DNA of 38,175 nt from Flavobacterium sp. (GCA_030591585.1 JAUVAS010000018.1:1-38175), one strand, 5' to 3'. Positions 7,367 to 15,587 are shown, numbered from the stretch's first letter. The notes: a model not told the origin generated them from the sequence alone. Translations and numbers: made by a program.

Positions 7367-7885
7367 TTAATATGAGGGATATAATAAAGATGCCACCGAA
7401 GTCAATTCAATTTTCTTATCATTTGTAATATAATATTCAATAATCATTTCTCCCCAATACTTCCCATCTGTATAATCAGCAAGAATCCACTTATAATTTA
7501 AAAATTTCAATTTATTAATCTTCATAGCGCCGTTAATTCCTTCATAGGGAACAATGGAATTATCTCCTTTAGAAAGATTTTTATCGTAAATAAATTCTGA
7601 AACTAATTTTTCAATATCATTTGCTTCAAAACCCAAGCTTTCAAAATAGGCCATTGCATTTTCATTGCCTTGTAGTGTAAAATAATTTAAGTCTACCACC
7701 TTACTAGATAAGACTTCAACCGAATCTGTCGCTTTTTTAAGCTCCGTTTTAAGCAATTTTATTTTACCTCTAAGTGATTCAATTTTGTTTTCTTGCTTTT
7801 CGAATATCTTTTTTTCATTCATATACTGAAATACAACAAACAGCATTGCAAAAAAGAATAAGTACATAAAAATGGTTCTTCTCAT
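7367..7885 (-). CDS. Membrane-anchored coiled-coil protein, unknown
   Basis: 172 residues. One membrane helix (about 5-21) is followed by a heptad-rich coiled coil (about 27-66) and a C-terminal domain (about 75-172) with the pattern SIVPYEGINGAMKINK, KWILADYTDG and YWGEMIIEY. The orientation (RR before the helix) predicts that the C-terminal domain lies outside the cytoplasm. From memory, similar proteins are conserved in flavobacteria next to the same metallo-hydrolase gene; the start here lies two bases after that gene's stop, so they form one operon. Function unknown. Confidence 0.75.
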   Translation of the reverse strand: MRRTIFMYLFFFAMLFVVFQYMNEKKIFEKQENKIESLRGKIKLLKTELKKATDSVEVLSSKVVDLNYFTLQGNENAMAYFESLGFEANDIEKLVSEFIYDKNLSKGDNSIVPYEGINGAMKINKLKFLNYKWILADYTDGKYWGEMIIEYYITNDKKIELTSVASLLYPSY

Positions 7886-7887
7886 AA

Positions 7888-8652
7888 TTATAGGGTGATT
7901 TTTAAAGTGTCATACGCTAAGAAAACATTTTCAGGAAGTGATTTTTCAACCTCTTCATGAAATCCTAGCAAATGACTAATATGTGTTAAATATGCTTTTT
8001 CTGGTTTAATAGTTTCAATTATCACTAAAGCTTCAGACAAACTTAAATGCGAATGGTGAGGTTCTTCTCTTAACGCGTTTATCACTAAAATTTTAGTTCC
8101 TTTTGCTTTTTCTAGTTCTTCTTCAGTTATAGTCTTAACGTCGGTTAAATACGTAAAATTGTCTATTCTGAATCCTAAAACTGATAAATTTCCATGCATA
8201 GCTTCAATGGGTATAACAGTCTTCCCTCCTATTACAAATGTATTCTCTTTTGAAATTTCAATTTCTTGGATGGTGGGTGTTCCTGGATATTTATTTTCAG
8301 TTTCAAAAATATATGAATAACGTTGATGCAAGTATCTAAAAACTCGTTGATGTGCATAAAAAGGAATATCGCCTTGTCTAAAATAAAAAGGCCTAATATC
8401 ATCTAATCCTGCGGTATGGTCACTATGCTCGTGGGTAAGTAAGATACCATCGACTCTATTGCAATTTTCTCGGAGCATCTGCTGCCTAAAATCTGGTCCA
8501 CAATCAATTACAAAATTGAAGGTATCCCAAGACAGCAAAACAGAAACTCGTAGGCGTTTATCTTTTGGCTGATCACTTTTACAAACTGGATGACTACTTG
8601 CAATAACAGGTATTCCTTGAGAAGTTCCGGTTCCTAAAAAAGTGATTTTCAT
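7888..8652 (-). CDS. PhnP-like metallo-beta-lactamase-fold hydrolase
   Basis: 254 residues from the ATG at 8652. The metal-binding motif HEHSDH is at 74-79, followed by MHGN near 153, TDVKT near 170 and HISHLLGFH near the C-terminus. N-terminal MKITFLGTGTSQGIP and the early Cys (HPVCKSD) are typical of PhnP-type phosphodiesterases, which cleave cyclic phosphate or related diesters. An in-frame ATG at 8682 would add ten residues, but it lies upstream of the TACTTTTG box (8657-8664), so transcripts from that promoter begin at about 8652 and the short form is favoured. Substrate unknown. Confidence 0.85.
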   Translation of the reverse strand: MKITFLGTGTSQGIPVIASSHPVCKSDQPKDKRLRVSVLLSWDTFNFVIDCGPDFRQQMLRENCNRVDGILLTHEHSDHTAGLDDIRPFYFRQGDIPFYAHQRVFRYLHQRYSYIFETENKYPGTPTIQEIEISKENTFVIGGKTVIPIEAMHGNLSVLGFRIDNFTYLTDVKTITEEELEKAKGTKILVINALREEPHHSHLSLSEALVIIETIKPEKAYLTHISHLLGFHEEVEKSLPENVFLAYDTLKITL

Positions 8653-8656
8653 TTTA

Positions 8657-8664
8657 CAAAAGTA
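8657..8664 (-). promoter_or_regulatory. -7 box of the PhnP-like gene; leaderless start
   Basis: Minus-strand TACTTTTG ends four bases before ATG 8652, leaving no room for a leader. This decides the start of the gene. Confidence 0.6.
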
Positions 8665-8676
8665 AAGAAAAAATAA

Positions 8677-8696
8677 AATCATAGTATACTATGATT
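8677..8696. promoter_or_regulatory. Perfect 20-base palindrome between divergent genes
   Basis: AATCATAGTATACTATGATT is a perfect inverted repeat. It lies 12 bases upstream of the -7 box of the PhnP-like gene, in the -33/spacer region, so a bound protein would block that promoter. It is about 100 bases upstream of the pnt promoter. Confidence 0.55.
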
Positions 8697-8733
8697 GGAT
8701 AAAGTTTAGCGTTGTTTTCTAGCTAGAATACAT

Positions 8734-8749
8734 GTAACCATAGTTACAA
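8734..8749. promoter_or_regulatory. Crp/Fnr-type palindrome upstream of pnt
   Basis: TGTAAC-CATA-GTTACA is a perfect palindrome with the 5-4-5 spacing of Crp/Fnr sites. Its centre lies about 48-52 bases before the pnt -7 box, near the -60 position used by activators of this family. The same core lies upstream of trxA. Confidence 0.6.
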
Positions 8750-8763
8750 AACATAACTGAAAT

Positions 8764-8797
8764 TTTGCTGAAAATGACACTATATCACTATATTTGC
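8764..8797 (+). promoter_or_regulatory. Promoter of the pnt operon
   Basis: TTTTG at 8764-8768 and TATATTTG at 8790-8797 (matching TAnnTTTG), 21 bases apart. It leaves a leader of about 105 bases before pntAA. Confidence 0.6.
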
Positions 8798-8909
8798 GAC
8801 ACTTAAAGCTATATTTTAAAATAAAATATTTTAGCCTAAAATATGACATAAGTCAGAATAAATATAGTTTAATATTTATAAATTTGCTCAGGAAATTAAA
8901 AAATAAAAT

Positions 8910-10022
8910 ATGAAAATAGGTATCATTAAAGAAACTCAAAAAGGAGAAAAGCGTGTTTCAATTTCTCCTAAGATAGCCAAGCAGCTTATTGAAGAAGGGT
9001 TTGAAATTTTGGTTGTAAAAGATGCTGGTGAATCATCGCAATACAAAAATTCTGAATACAAAGACATTGGAGCCACGATAGAAAGTCGTGGTGTTGTTTT
9101 TAAAGAAGCTGATGTTCTTGTAAAGATTAATCCTTTTGATGAAGAGGAATTGAAATTGATTGACAAACATCATATTTTAATGAGTCAATTATTTCATAAA
9201 TCAAATCCAGAACTTATTAAAGAAATAGCTTCAAAAGGAGCAACTGCTTTTTCAATGGATGCGATGCCTCGTATTTCTAGAGCACAAGACATGGACGTTT
9301 TAAGTTCTCAAAATAACTTAGCAGGTTACAAAGCTGTTATTAAAGGAGCCTATGAAATGACAAAAATATTCCCATTAATGATGACAGCTGCTGGTACCAT
9401 TACACCTTCTAGAGTATTAGTCTATGGTGTTGGTGTTGCTGGTTTACAGGCAATTGCAACTGCTAAAAGATTAGGTGCTGTTGTTGAAGCAACTGATATT
9501 AGAATGGAAACTAAAGAGCAAACAGAATCTTTAGGCGCAAAGTTTATTTCAGTTGACAATGAAGGAGAAGAGTCTGAAGGAGGTTATGCCAAAGAAGCTT
9601 CAGAAGATTATAAAAAACGACAACAAGAAGCGGTAAACGAATCATTATTTAAAGCAGATTTAGTTATTACAACTGCAATGGTTCCAGGACGTAGATCTCC
9701 AGTTTTAATAACAGCAGAACAAGTTTCACAAATGAAAAATGGTGCAGTAATTATAGATTTAGCTGCTGCTCAAGGAGGAAATTGTGAATTGAGTAAAATG
9801 AATAAGAATGTAATATCAAATGGTGTTAAAATTATTGGATCAACGATATCTCCTGAGAGTGTTTCTACAAACGCAAGTGATCTCTTTGCCAAAAACATGT
9901 ACAACTTCATTATACATTTAACCGAAGACAACAAATTTAAATGGGATCTTGAGGAAGAAATTACAGATACTACTTTAATAGTAAAAGATGGAGAAATTAG
10001 ACAAAACGGTAAAACTAAATAA
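8910..10022 (+). CDS. pntAA: NAD(P) transhydrogenase subunit alpha-1 (NAD-binding domain I)
   Basis: 370 residues forming the soluble NAD(H)-binding part of proton-translocating transhydrogenase. N-terminal KIGIIKETQKGEKRVSISP is shared with alanine dehydrogenase; RAQDMDVLSSQ at 124-134 is the mobile-loop region; the Rossmann motif GVGVAGLQA starts near 173 with the NAD-ribose acid Asp196. The enzyme transfers hydride from NADH to NADP+ driven by the proton gradient and so supplies NADPH. It is followed after two bases by the alpha-2 gene and then beta: the split alpha form found in many non-enteric bacteria. A putative Crp/Fnr site lies upstream. Confidence 0.95.
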   Translation: MKIGIIKETQKGEKRVSISPKIAKQLIEEGFEILVVKDAGESSQYKNSEYKDIGATIESRGVVFKEADVLVKINPFDEEELKLIDKHHILMSQLFHKSNPELIKEIASKGATAFSMDAMPRISRAQDMDVLSSQNNLAGYKAVIKGAYEMTKIFPLMMTAAGTITPSRVLVYGVGVAGLQAIATAKRLGAVVEATDIRMETKEQTESLGAKFISVDNEGEESEGGYAKEASEDYKKRQQEAVNESLFKADLVITTAMVPGRRSPVLITAEQVSQMKNGAVIIDLAAAQGGNCELSKMNKNVISNGVKIIGSTISPESVSTNASDLFAKNMYNFIIHLTEDNKFKWDLEEEITDTTLIVKDGEIRQNGKTK

Positions 10023-10024
10023 AT

Positions 10025-10333
10025 ATGAATGAATTAATAGATTTTATTAGCAATAACCTTCAAATGATATATATCGTTGTACTAATGATATTCGTTGGGG
10101 TTGAAATAATTGGACACGTACCAGCTGTATTGCATACGCCTCTAATGTCTGGAGCAAATGCCATACATGGGGTTGTAGTAATTGGTGCAATTTTAGTAAT
10201 GCTGGGTTCTGAACCTGATAACATATTAGCGTTATCATTAGGTTTTGTAGCGGTACTATTAGGTACATTAAACGTGGTTGGTGGATTTGTTGTTACCGAT
10301 CGCATGTTAGAAATGTTTAAAAAGAAAAAATAA
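10025..10333 (+). CDS. pntAB: NAD(P) transhydrogenase subunit alpha-2 (membrane)
   Basis: 102 residues with three to four membrane helices (about 11-30, 38-60, 64-88), matching the membrane part that forms the C-terminus of the long alpha subunit in E. coli. The IFVGVEIIGHVPAVLHTPLMSG stretch (about 22-43) is the conserved helix with a loop facing the proton path. Its stop overlaps the pntB ATG by one base (TAATG), so the two are translationally coupled. Confidence 0.93.
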   Translation: MNELIDFISNNLQMIYIVVLMIFVGVEIIGHVPAVLHTPLMSGANAIHGVVVIGAILVMLGSEPDNILALSLGFVAVLLGTLNVVGGFVVTDRMLEMFKKKK

Positions 10334-11724
10334 TGGAATATATATTTAGTCTCGAAATAATTTATCTAATAGCATCTATAACTTATATTTTAGGTTTAAA
10401 GATGCTTGGAAATCCAGAAACTGCTAGAAATGGTAATCTTATTGCAGCTGGAGGTATGACCATCGCAATATTTGGTACTATATTCTTATACCAAGGAGAA
10501 ATACCAATGCTCATTTATTCATTAATTGGTATTGGACTTCTTTTAGGAACCGTTGTAGGCTGGTTAGTTGCTAAAAAAGTAGCTATGACCAAAATGCCTG
10601 AATTGGTTTCCATATTTAATGGTATGGGTGGTGCCAGTGCAGCTTTAATTGGTTTAATTGAGTTTAATCACTATACAGGAGACACGTTGTCTATTGTTAC
10701 CATTTTAGCTGGAATCATCATTGGTAGTATTTCTTTCTCTGGTAGTATGATTGCTTGGGCAAAATTAAATGGAACACTTAATAAGCCTTTCCGTTTACCA
10801 AAATATAATTTGCTTAACAACTTAATGTTTGTATTATTAATTGTTTTTGCCGCTTTTATAGCTTGGTCAGGTTCCGATAGTCAACTTTACTTATACATCC
10901 TATTTTTTGGCGCATTAGCTTATGGTGTGTTATTTGTACTTCCTATTGGAGGTGCAGATATGCCTGTTGTTATTTCATTGTTAAACTCCTTTACAGGATT
11001 AGCAGCAGCATTAGGTGGATTCCTTTACGGAAACATGGTAATGTTAACGGGTGGTATTTTAGTAGGTTCCGCTGGAACAATTCTAACATTCGCGATGTGT
11101 GATGCAATGAACAGATCTTTAGTAAATGTAATTTTCGGTGGATTTGGTGATACCGACTTGACAGTTGGAGAAGGAACAGATGGTCCTCAAGGAAGTATTA
11201 AAAAAGCAACTGTAAGTGATGTTGCAATTTTAATGAATTATTCACAAAGAGTAATCATAGTCCCTGGTTATGGTTTAGCTGTAGCACAAGCACAACATGC
11301 GATTCATGAATTAGAGCAATTACTTGAGAAAAAAGGGGTTCAAGTTAAATACGCGATTCACCCAGTTGCAGGTAGAATGCCTGGACATATGAATGTTTTA
11401 TTAGCTGAAACAAATGTGGCGTATGAAAAATTAGCTGAAATGGACGATGTAAATCCAGAATTTCCAAATACAGATGTTGTTTTTGTAGTAGGTGCAAATG
11501 ATGTAGTAAACCCTGCTGCTCATAATGATCCATCAAGTCCAATTTATGGAATGCCAATATTAGATGTTGAAAATGCTAAAAGCATCATCATTAATAAACG
11601 TACTATGAATCCTGGTTATGCAGGTATACAAAATGAATTGTTTTTTAATGACAAAACATCCATGCTATTTGGTGATGCAAAATCTGTTATTCAAGCATTA
11701 ATTTCTGAATTAAAAGGAATGTAA
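10333..11724 (+). CDS. pntB: NAD(P) transhydrogenase subunit beta
   Basis: 463 residues: about eight or nine membrane helices (1-260, the proton channel) followed by the NADP(H)-binding domain III (about 290-463). Domain III motifs visible are PGYGLAVAQAQHAIHEL, VAGRMPGHMNVLLAE and VVGANDVVNPAAHNDPSSPI, all standard. Length is normal. It is the last gene of the operon and ends in a strong terminator at 11747. Confidence 0.95.
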   Translation: MEYIFSLEIIYLIASITYILGLKMLGNPETARNGNLIAAGGMTIAIFGTIFLYQGEIPMLIYSLIGIGLLLGTVVGWLVAKKVAMTKMPELVSIFNGMGGASAALIGLIEFNHYTGDTLSIVTILAGIIIGSISFSGSMIAWAKLNGTLNKPFRLPKYNLLNNLMFVLLIVFAAFIAWSGSDSQLYLYILFFGALAYGVLFVLPIGGADMPVVISLLNSFTGLAAALGGFLYGNMVMLTGGILVGSAGTILTFAMCDAMNRSLVNVIFGGFGDTDLTVGEGTDGPQGSIKKATVSDVAILMNYSQRVIIVPGYGLAVAQAQHAIHELEQLLEKKGVQVKYAIHPVAGRMPGHMNVLLAETNVAYEKLAEMDDVNPEFPNTDVVFVVGANDVVNPAAHNDPSSPIYGMPILDVENAKSIIINKRTMNPGYAGIQNELFFNDKTSMLFGDAKSVIQALISELKGM

Positions 11725-11746
11725 CACTCTATTTAGTTCAAAATTA

Positions 11747-11782
11747 AAAAAACCACCGCCATTAAATTGGGGTGGTTTTTTT
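11747..11782 (+). terminator. Terminator of the pnt operon
   Basis: AAACCACC (11750-11757) pairs with GGTGGTTT (11771-11778), with a further CC/GG pair inside, followed by a T run. Confidence 0.85.
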
Positions 11783-11806
11783 AATTAATAGATATATTAT
11801 TTTTTA

Positions 11807-11814
11807 TACTTTTG
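11807..11814 (+). promoter_or_regulatory. -7 box of the conserved unknown gene
   Basis: TACTTTTG matches TAnnTTTG and lies 19 bases before ATG 11834. Confidence 0.55.
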
Positions 11815-11833
11815 TCGGTAAGAAAAAATAGCT

Positions 11834-13282
11834 ATGTCAGTCAAATTAAAAGGAGATAAAGAAATAAGTAAAGTTTTAACAATAAAGCAGAAAGCTTTAC
11901 AGATAAATCTTAACGAAAACATCTACGGAACTTTTGCAGAAATTGGAGCTGGACAAGAAACAGTTCGTAATTTTTTTAGAGCAGGTGGTGCCTCAGGAAC
12001 CATTGCAAAAGCCATGTCTGCTTACGACAAAGATTTTTCTGATGCTATTTACGGCAATGAGCCTGGTAATCGTTATGTGACTGAAGCGCGTCTAAAAAAC
12101 ATGCTAGCTTATGAAATTGAACTTATTGAAGACCGATTAAGCAGGAGTAAACATCCCGAAAAATTATTTTTCACATATGCAAATACAGTTGCTACCATAG
12201 ATTTTTCTAAAAAATTTAAAGGCCATGGTTGGGTTGGTGTTAAGTTTCAGTTAGATCCTTTAGAGGGGTATAATGAAATTATTATACACCTTCGTTTTAA
12301 ACAAACCAATGCACAATTACAACAAGAAACCCTAGGTATTTTAGGTGTAAACTTAATCTTTGGCGGATTTTATATGCATGATAATCCAAAAGAAATTGTA
12401 AGATCCCTTTACGATAATATTGAAAAAGACCAGATAGAAATTGATATGATCAACTTCTCTGGATCTAGATTTAATTATGTTGATAACCGATTGATGAGTT
12501 TACAGTTGGTTAAAAATGATATGACCAATGCGGTTATGTTTGGTCCAGATGGGAACAACCTATTACCTGCTCAGGAGTTATACAAAAAAAACATCCTGAC
12601 TCTTCGCGGAAGTTTTAGACCTGTTACCAAGGTCAATATGGATATTTATCAAAAATCTAAAGAACTATTTTTACAAGAGAAAAAAGTCGAGGAAAAAAAC
12701 ACCAAGATCATTACTGAAATAACTCTTTCCAATTTACGTGCAGAAGGAGAAATTAATGAGAGAGATTTTTTAGATAGAGCAGAATTATTATGTTCTCTAG
12801 GTCAAACTGTAATGATTACCAATTTTCAAGAGTACTACAAACTGGTTGAGTACTTCTCTGAATTTACAAAAGCTAGAATGGGATTAGCGATGGGAGTTTA
12901 CAATCTAATTCAAATTTTTGATGAAAAATACTACAGACACTTAAGTGGTGGTATATTAGAAGCTTTTGGTAAATTATTCTTCAAAGATTTAAAAGTATAT
13001 CTATACCCACTTAAAAATCATGAAACAGGAGAACTACTTACTAGTGAAAACTTAAAAGTACACCCTCGTATGAAAGAATTATATAAATTCTTTAAGTACA
13101 ACGGAAAAATGCTTGACATCAAAGATTTTGATCCTAGTATCTTAGATATCTTATCAAGAAATGTACTCAATATGATCGCTAACGGTGAAGAAGGCTGGGA
13201 AGAAATGCTTCCTAAAGGTATTTCTGAAACAATTAAAGAAAAAAGACTCTTTGGTTATTCAAAAAGAAATTTTCTGAAATAA
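11834..13282 (+). CDS. Conserved protein of unknown function
   Basis: 482 residues, soluble, no signal peptide and no membrane helix. The N-terminal segment NENIYGTFAEIGAGQETVRN followed by FFRAGGASGTIAKAMSAYD (about 27-66) is a conserved hallmark that I recall in full-length homologues from Bacteroidota and some other phyla. I recall such proteins being given unrelated names (for example a nicotinate-nucleotide adenylyltransferase), but no nucleotidyltransferase motif is visible here. The GAGQE and GGASGT loops could bind a phosphate or nucleotide. It has its own promoter and terminates facing bcp. Function unknown. Confidence 0.8.
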   Translation: MSVKLKGDKEISKVLTIKQKALQINLNENIYGTFAEIGAGQETVRNFFRAGGASGTIAKAMSAYDKDFSDAIYGNEPGNRYVTEARLKNMLAYEIELIEDRLSRSKHPEKLFFTYANTVATIDFSKKFKGHGWVGVKFQLDPLEGYNEIIIHLRFKQTNAQLQQETLGILGVNLIFGGFYMHDNPKEIVRSLYDNIEKDQIEIDMINFSGSRFNYVDNRLMSLQLVKNDMTNAVMFGPDGNNLLPAQELYKKNILTLRGSFRPVTKVNMDIYQKSKELFLQEKKVEEKNTKIITEITLSNLRAEGEINERDFLDRAELLCSLGQTVMITNFQEYYKLVEYFSEFTKARMGLAMGVYNLIQIFDEKYYRHLSGGILEAFGKLFFKDLKVYLYPLKNHETGELLTSENLKVHPRMKELYKFFKYNGKMLDIKDFDPSILDILSRNVLNMIANGEEGWEEMLPKGISETIKEKRLFGYSKRNFLK

Positions 13283-13293
13283 TACAAATTAAT

Positions 13294-13749
13294 TTAAGGG
13301 TTTAATATTTGATCTGAATGATGCTTGGTCTTCACCTTGTCTATCACACGTTCAACAACTCCATTTACATCAATAATAAATGTTTTACGATAAATACCAT
13401 CATATTCTCGTCCCATAAACTTTTTTGGCCCCCAAACACCAAAAGTGTTAATAACAGCTTTGTCTTCATCTGCTAATAAAGGAAATGGAAACTTATATTT
13501 ATTTCTAAAATTTGTCTGTCTTTTTTCGCTATCTGCGCTAACACCAAGTAATTCGTATCCCTCCTCTTGTAGAATTTCATAATTATCTCTTAAATTACAA
13601 GCTTCCATAATACATCCTGGAGTACTCGCTTTTGGGTAGAAAAACACAACGAATCGTTTTCCGTTATAATCTGATAATGAAATTGAATTTCCATCTTGAT
13701 CATTTGCTGTAAAATTTGGAACCTTATCTCCTGCTTTTAATGTGTTCAT
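13294..13749 (-). CDS. bcp: Thioredoxin-dependent thiol peroxidase (Bcp/PrxQ)
   Basis: 151 residues of the AhpC/TSA superfamily. The peroxidatic Cys46 lies in PKASTPGCIMEAC and the resolving Cys51 five residues later is the spacing of the PrxQ/Bcp class. It reduces hydrogen peroxide and organic peroxides in the cytoplasm and is itself reduced by thioredoxin. It is transcribed away from nth, with about 120 bases between the starts. Conserved FVVFFYPK, Arg in the C-terminal half and DEDKAV are all present. Confidence 0.93.
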   Translation of the reverse strand: MNTLKAGDKVPNFTANDQDGNSISLSDYNGKRFVVFFYPKASTPGCIMEACNLRDNYEILQEEGYELLGVSADSEKRQTNFRNKYKFPFPLLADEDKAVINTFGVWGPKKFMGREYDGIYRKTFIIDVNGVVERVIDKVKTKHHSDQILNP

Positions 13750-13844
13750 GTGTTTCAGTTTTATTTTTTATAGGCAACACATACTATTCGTTATTAATCA
13801 TTCCTTTAAATGATAAACTTTCTAGCATGCTCGTTTCATTTTTA

Positions 13845-13852
13845 TACTTTTG
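13845..13852 (+). promoter_or_regulatory. -7 box of nth
   Basis: TACTTTTG matches TAnnTTTG, 16 bases before ATG 13869. It rules out the longer reading frame that starts inside bcp. Confidence 0.6.
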
Positions 13853-13868
13853 TGTAAAAGTACATAAA

Positions 13869-14525
13869 ATGACAAAACAAGAAAAGACAGTTTTCATAAT
13901 TAACACATTGAATCATTTATTTCCAGAAACTCCAATACCTTTAGAACATAAAGATCACTACACACTGTTAATCGCTGTATTACTTTCTGCCCAAAGTACC
14001 GATAAAGGTGTTAATAAAATTACTCCTATTTTATTCGGAATTGCAGATAACCCCTACGATATGGTAAAACTTTCTGTTGAAGAAATTAGAGAAATCATTA
14101 AACCCGTTGGATTATCACCTATGAAATCTAAAGGGATTCACGGACTTTCAGTAATATTAATAGAAAAATACAACGGAAACGTTCCTAATACATACGAAGC
14201 CTTAGAAGCTTTACCTGCTGTTGGTCACAAAACGGCTAGTGTAGTAATGTCACAAGCTTTTAATATTCCCGCATTTCCTGTTGACACTCATATACATAGA
14301 TTGATGTATCGCTGGGGATTAACAAACGGAAAAAATGTGGTTCAAACAGAAAAAGACGCGAAACGATTATTTCCTGAGGGTTTATGGAATAAATTACATT
14401 TACAAATTATTTTCTACGGAAGGCAATATTCTCCAGCAAGAGGATGGGATTTAGAGAAAGATGTGATTACAAAAACTATTGGAAGAAAAACAGTTTTGAA
14501 AGAATATTACAAATCAAAACGTTAA
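13869..14525 (+). CDS. nth: Endonuclease III, lacking the Fe-S cluster cysteines
   Basis: 218 residues. A DNA glycosylase/AP lyase of base excision repair acting on oxidised pyrimidines. The helix-hairpin-helix LPAVGHK ends in catalytic Lys121, and VDTH supplies catalytic Asp139. The usual C-terminal C-X6-C-X2-C-X5-C motif for the [4Fe-4S] cluster is absent: after FYGRQYSPARGWD the tail runs to KEYYKSKR with no cysteine at all. The frame is open upstream to 13716 but that part overlaps bcp and precedes the promoter box, so ATG 13869 is chosen. The protein is otherwise full length, so the cluster loss is likely natural rather than a truncation. Confidence 0.9.
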   Translation: MTKQEKTVFIINTLNHLFPETPIPLEHKDHYTLLIAVLLSAQSTDKGVNKITPILFGIADNPYDMVKLSVEEIREIIKPVGLSPMKSKGIHGLSVILIEKYNGNVPNTYEALEALPAVGHKTASVVMSQAFNIPAFPVDTHIHRLMYRWGLTNGKNVVQTEKDAKRLFPEGLWNKLHLQIIFYGRQYSPARGWDLEKDVITKTIGRKTVLKEYYKSKR

Positions 14526-14536
14526 AAATTAGGCAT

Positions 14537-14568
14537 AAAAAAACCTCGAAAATAATTCCGAGGTTTTT
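14537..14568. terminator. Bidirectional terminator between nth and the small ORF
   Basis: AAAAACCTCG (about 14539-14548) pairs with CGAGGTTTTT (14559-14568), with A and T runs on both sides. It serves nth and the minus-strand sigma/small-protein unit. Confidence 0.8.
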
Positions 14569-14575
14569 CCAAAGT

Positions 14576-14728
14576 TTAGTTTAGAAGTGCTTCAAACTTC
14601 AATTTATTATAATCTATAACACTTAAAGCCTTTGAGTAATCCAGAAGAAACTTTATTGTTTCTTCTTTTGGAACCATATTTTTATTCACGCGCTCCGTAC
14701 GTGAGGTTTCAGAGTACATTTTTTGCAT
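14576..14728 (-). CDS. Small conserved protein downstream of the sigma factor
   Basis: 50 residues: begins MQKMYSETSRTERVNKN, then MVPKEETIKFLLDYSKALSV and ends KFEALLN. It reads as one amphipathic helical unit. I recall near-identical small proteins (starting at the second ATG, 14719, MYSE...) annotated behind this sigma gene in other flavobacteria, so it is likely real. It follows the sigma gene by 59 bases on the same strand and ends at the shared terminator. It could be a regulator or partner of the sigma factor, but that is speculation. Confidence 0.65.
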   Translation of the reverse strand: MQKMYSETSRTERVNKNMVPKEETIKFLLDYSKALSVIDYNKLKFEALLN

Positions 14729-14787
14729 ATAATTGTTGTTTTAAGGTTAATGTTACCTAATAACGTAGCAAAAAATAATTTATTGTA

Positions 14788-15372
14788 CTAGTTTATCAAC
14801 ACAATGTTATGTTTATCAATTACTTTGCGTAAATTAATCAATGCGTAACGCATCCTTCCAAGTGCAGTATTAATACTAACCCCTGTTTGATCGCTTATAT
14901 CTTTAAAGCTCATTTCTTTGTAAATACGCATCATAAGGACTTCTTTTTGATCTTCTGGAAGCTCTTCAATAATACGTCTTATATCTTCTTCAACTTGACT
15001 TTTAATCATCTTCTTTTCAGCATTTAAATCCCCATCAGAGAGTACCGAAAAAATATTAAAATCAGTATTATTTTCAAATTTTGGCATTCTATTGTTCTTT
15101 CTAAAATGATCGATTACCAAATTATGTGAAATTCGCATAACCCAAGGAATAAATTTCCCTTCTTCGTTATATGCTCCTTTTTTTAATGTTTTAATTACTT
15201 TAATAAAAGTATCCTGAAAAATGTCTTCTGCAACATCTCTATCAAAAACCTTTGAATAAATAAAACTGTAAATTCTTTGCTTATGGCGAGTAATTAATTC
15301 GCTTATTGAAGATTCATCGCCTTTCATATATGCACCTACTAGCTGTGCATCTGTAACTTTACTTTTTATCAT
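14788..15372 (-). CDS. ECF-type RNA polymerase sigma factor
   Basis: 194 residues from ATG 15372. Sigma region 2 (about 20-90) carries RDVAEDIFQDTFIKVIK and the -10-binding FIPWVMRISHNLVIDHFRK. Region 4 (about 130-185) carries LPEDQKEVLMMRIYKEMSFK and the HTH ISDQTGVSINTALGRMRYAL. This is the group I sigma-like ECF form without an evident adjacent anti-sigma gene. An in-frame ATG at 15402 would add ten residues (MSCLLFKSTV) not expected in homologues, so the shorter start is used. The only co-directional neighbour is the 50-residue ORF downstream. Confidence 0.88.
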   Translation of the reverse strand: MIKSKVTDAQLVGAYMKGDESSISELITRHKQRIYSFIYSKVFDRDVAEDIFQDTFIKVIKTLKKGAYNEEGKFIPWVMRISHNLVIDHFRKNNRMPKFENNTDFNIFSVLSDGDLNAEKKMIKSQVEEDIRRIIEELPEDQKEVLMMRIYKEMSFKDISDQTGVSINTALGRMRYALINLRKVIDKHNIVLIN

Positions 15373-15587
15373 AACAGTACTTTTAAATAACAAACAACTC
15401 ATTAGTTGGGTTGTTTAGATTCTATTTTTTATTTAAAAAAGTAATATTATGCTATAGGCAATAATTTAATTAATGTTCTTGTGAGGGGTAAATATAATGA
15501 CAAAGTATTGACAAATGCAAAAAAAAGTGAGTTTTTTCTACAAAAAAATAATATTTAGACTTTTTTTAATTCTCAAAATCTAAGTAG

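Noticed and set aside
10047..10305. Two minus-strand frames opposite pntAB
   Set aside because: pntAB is a certain gene tightly packed in an operon; the antisense frames have no promoter or recognisable product.
13716..13868. Longer N-terminus for endonuclease III
   Set aside because: It would overlap bcp and lie upstream of the TACTTTTG box; the family starts near the ATG at 13869.
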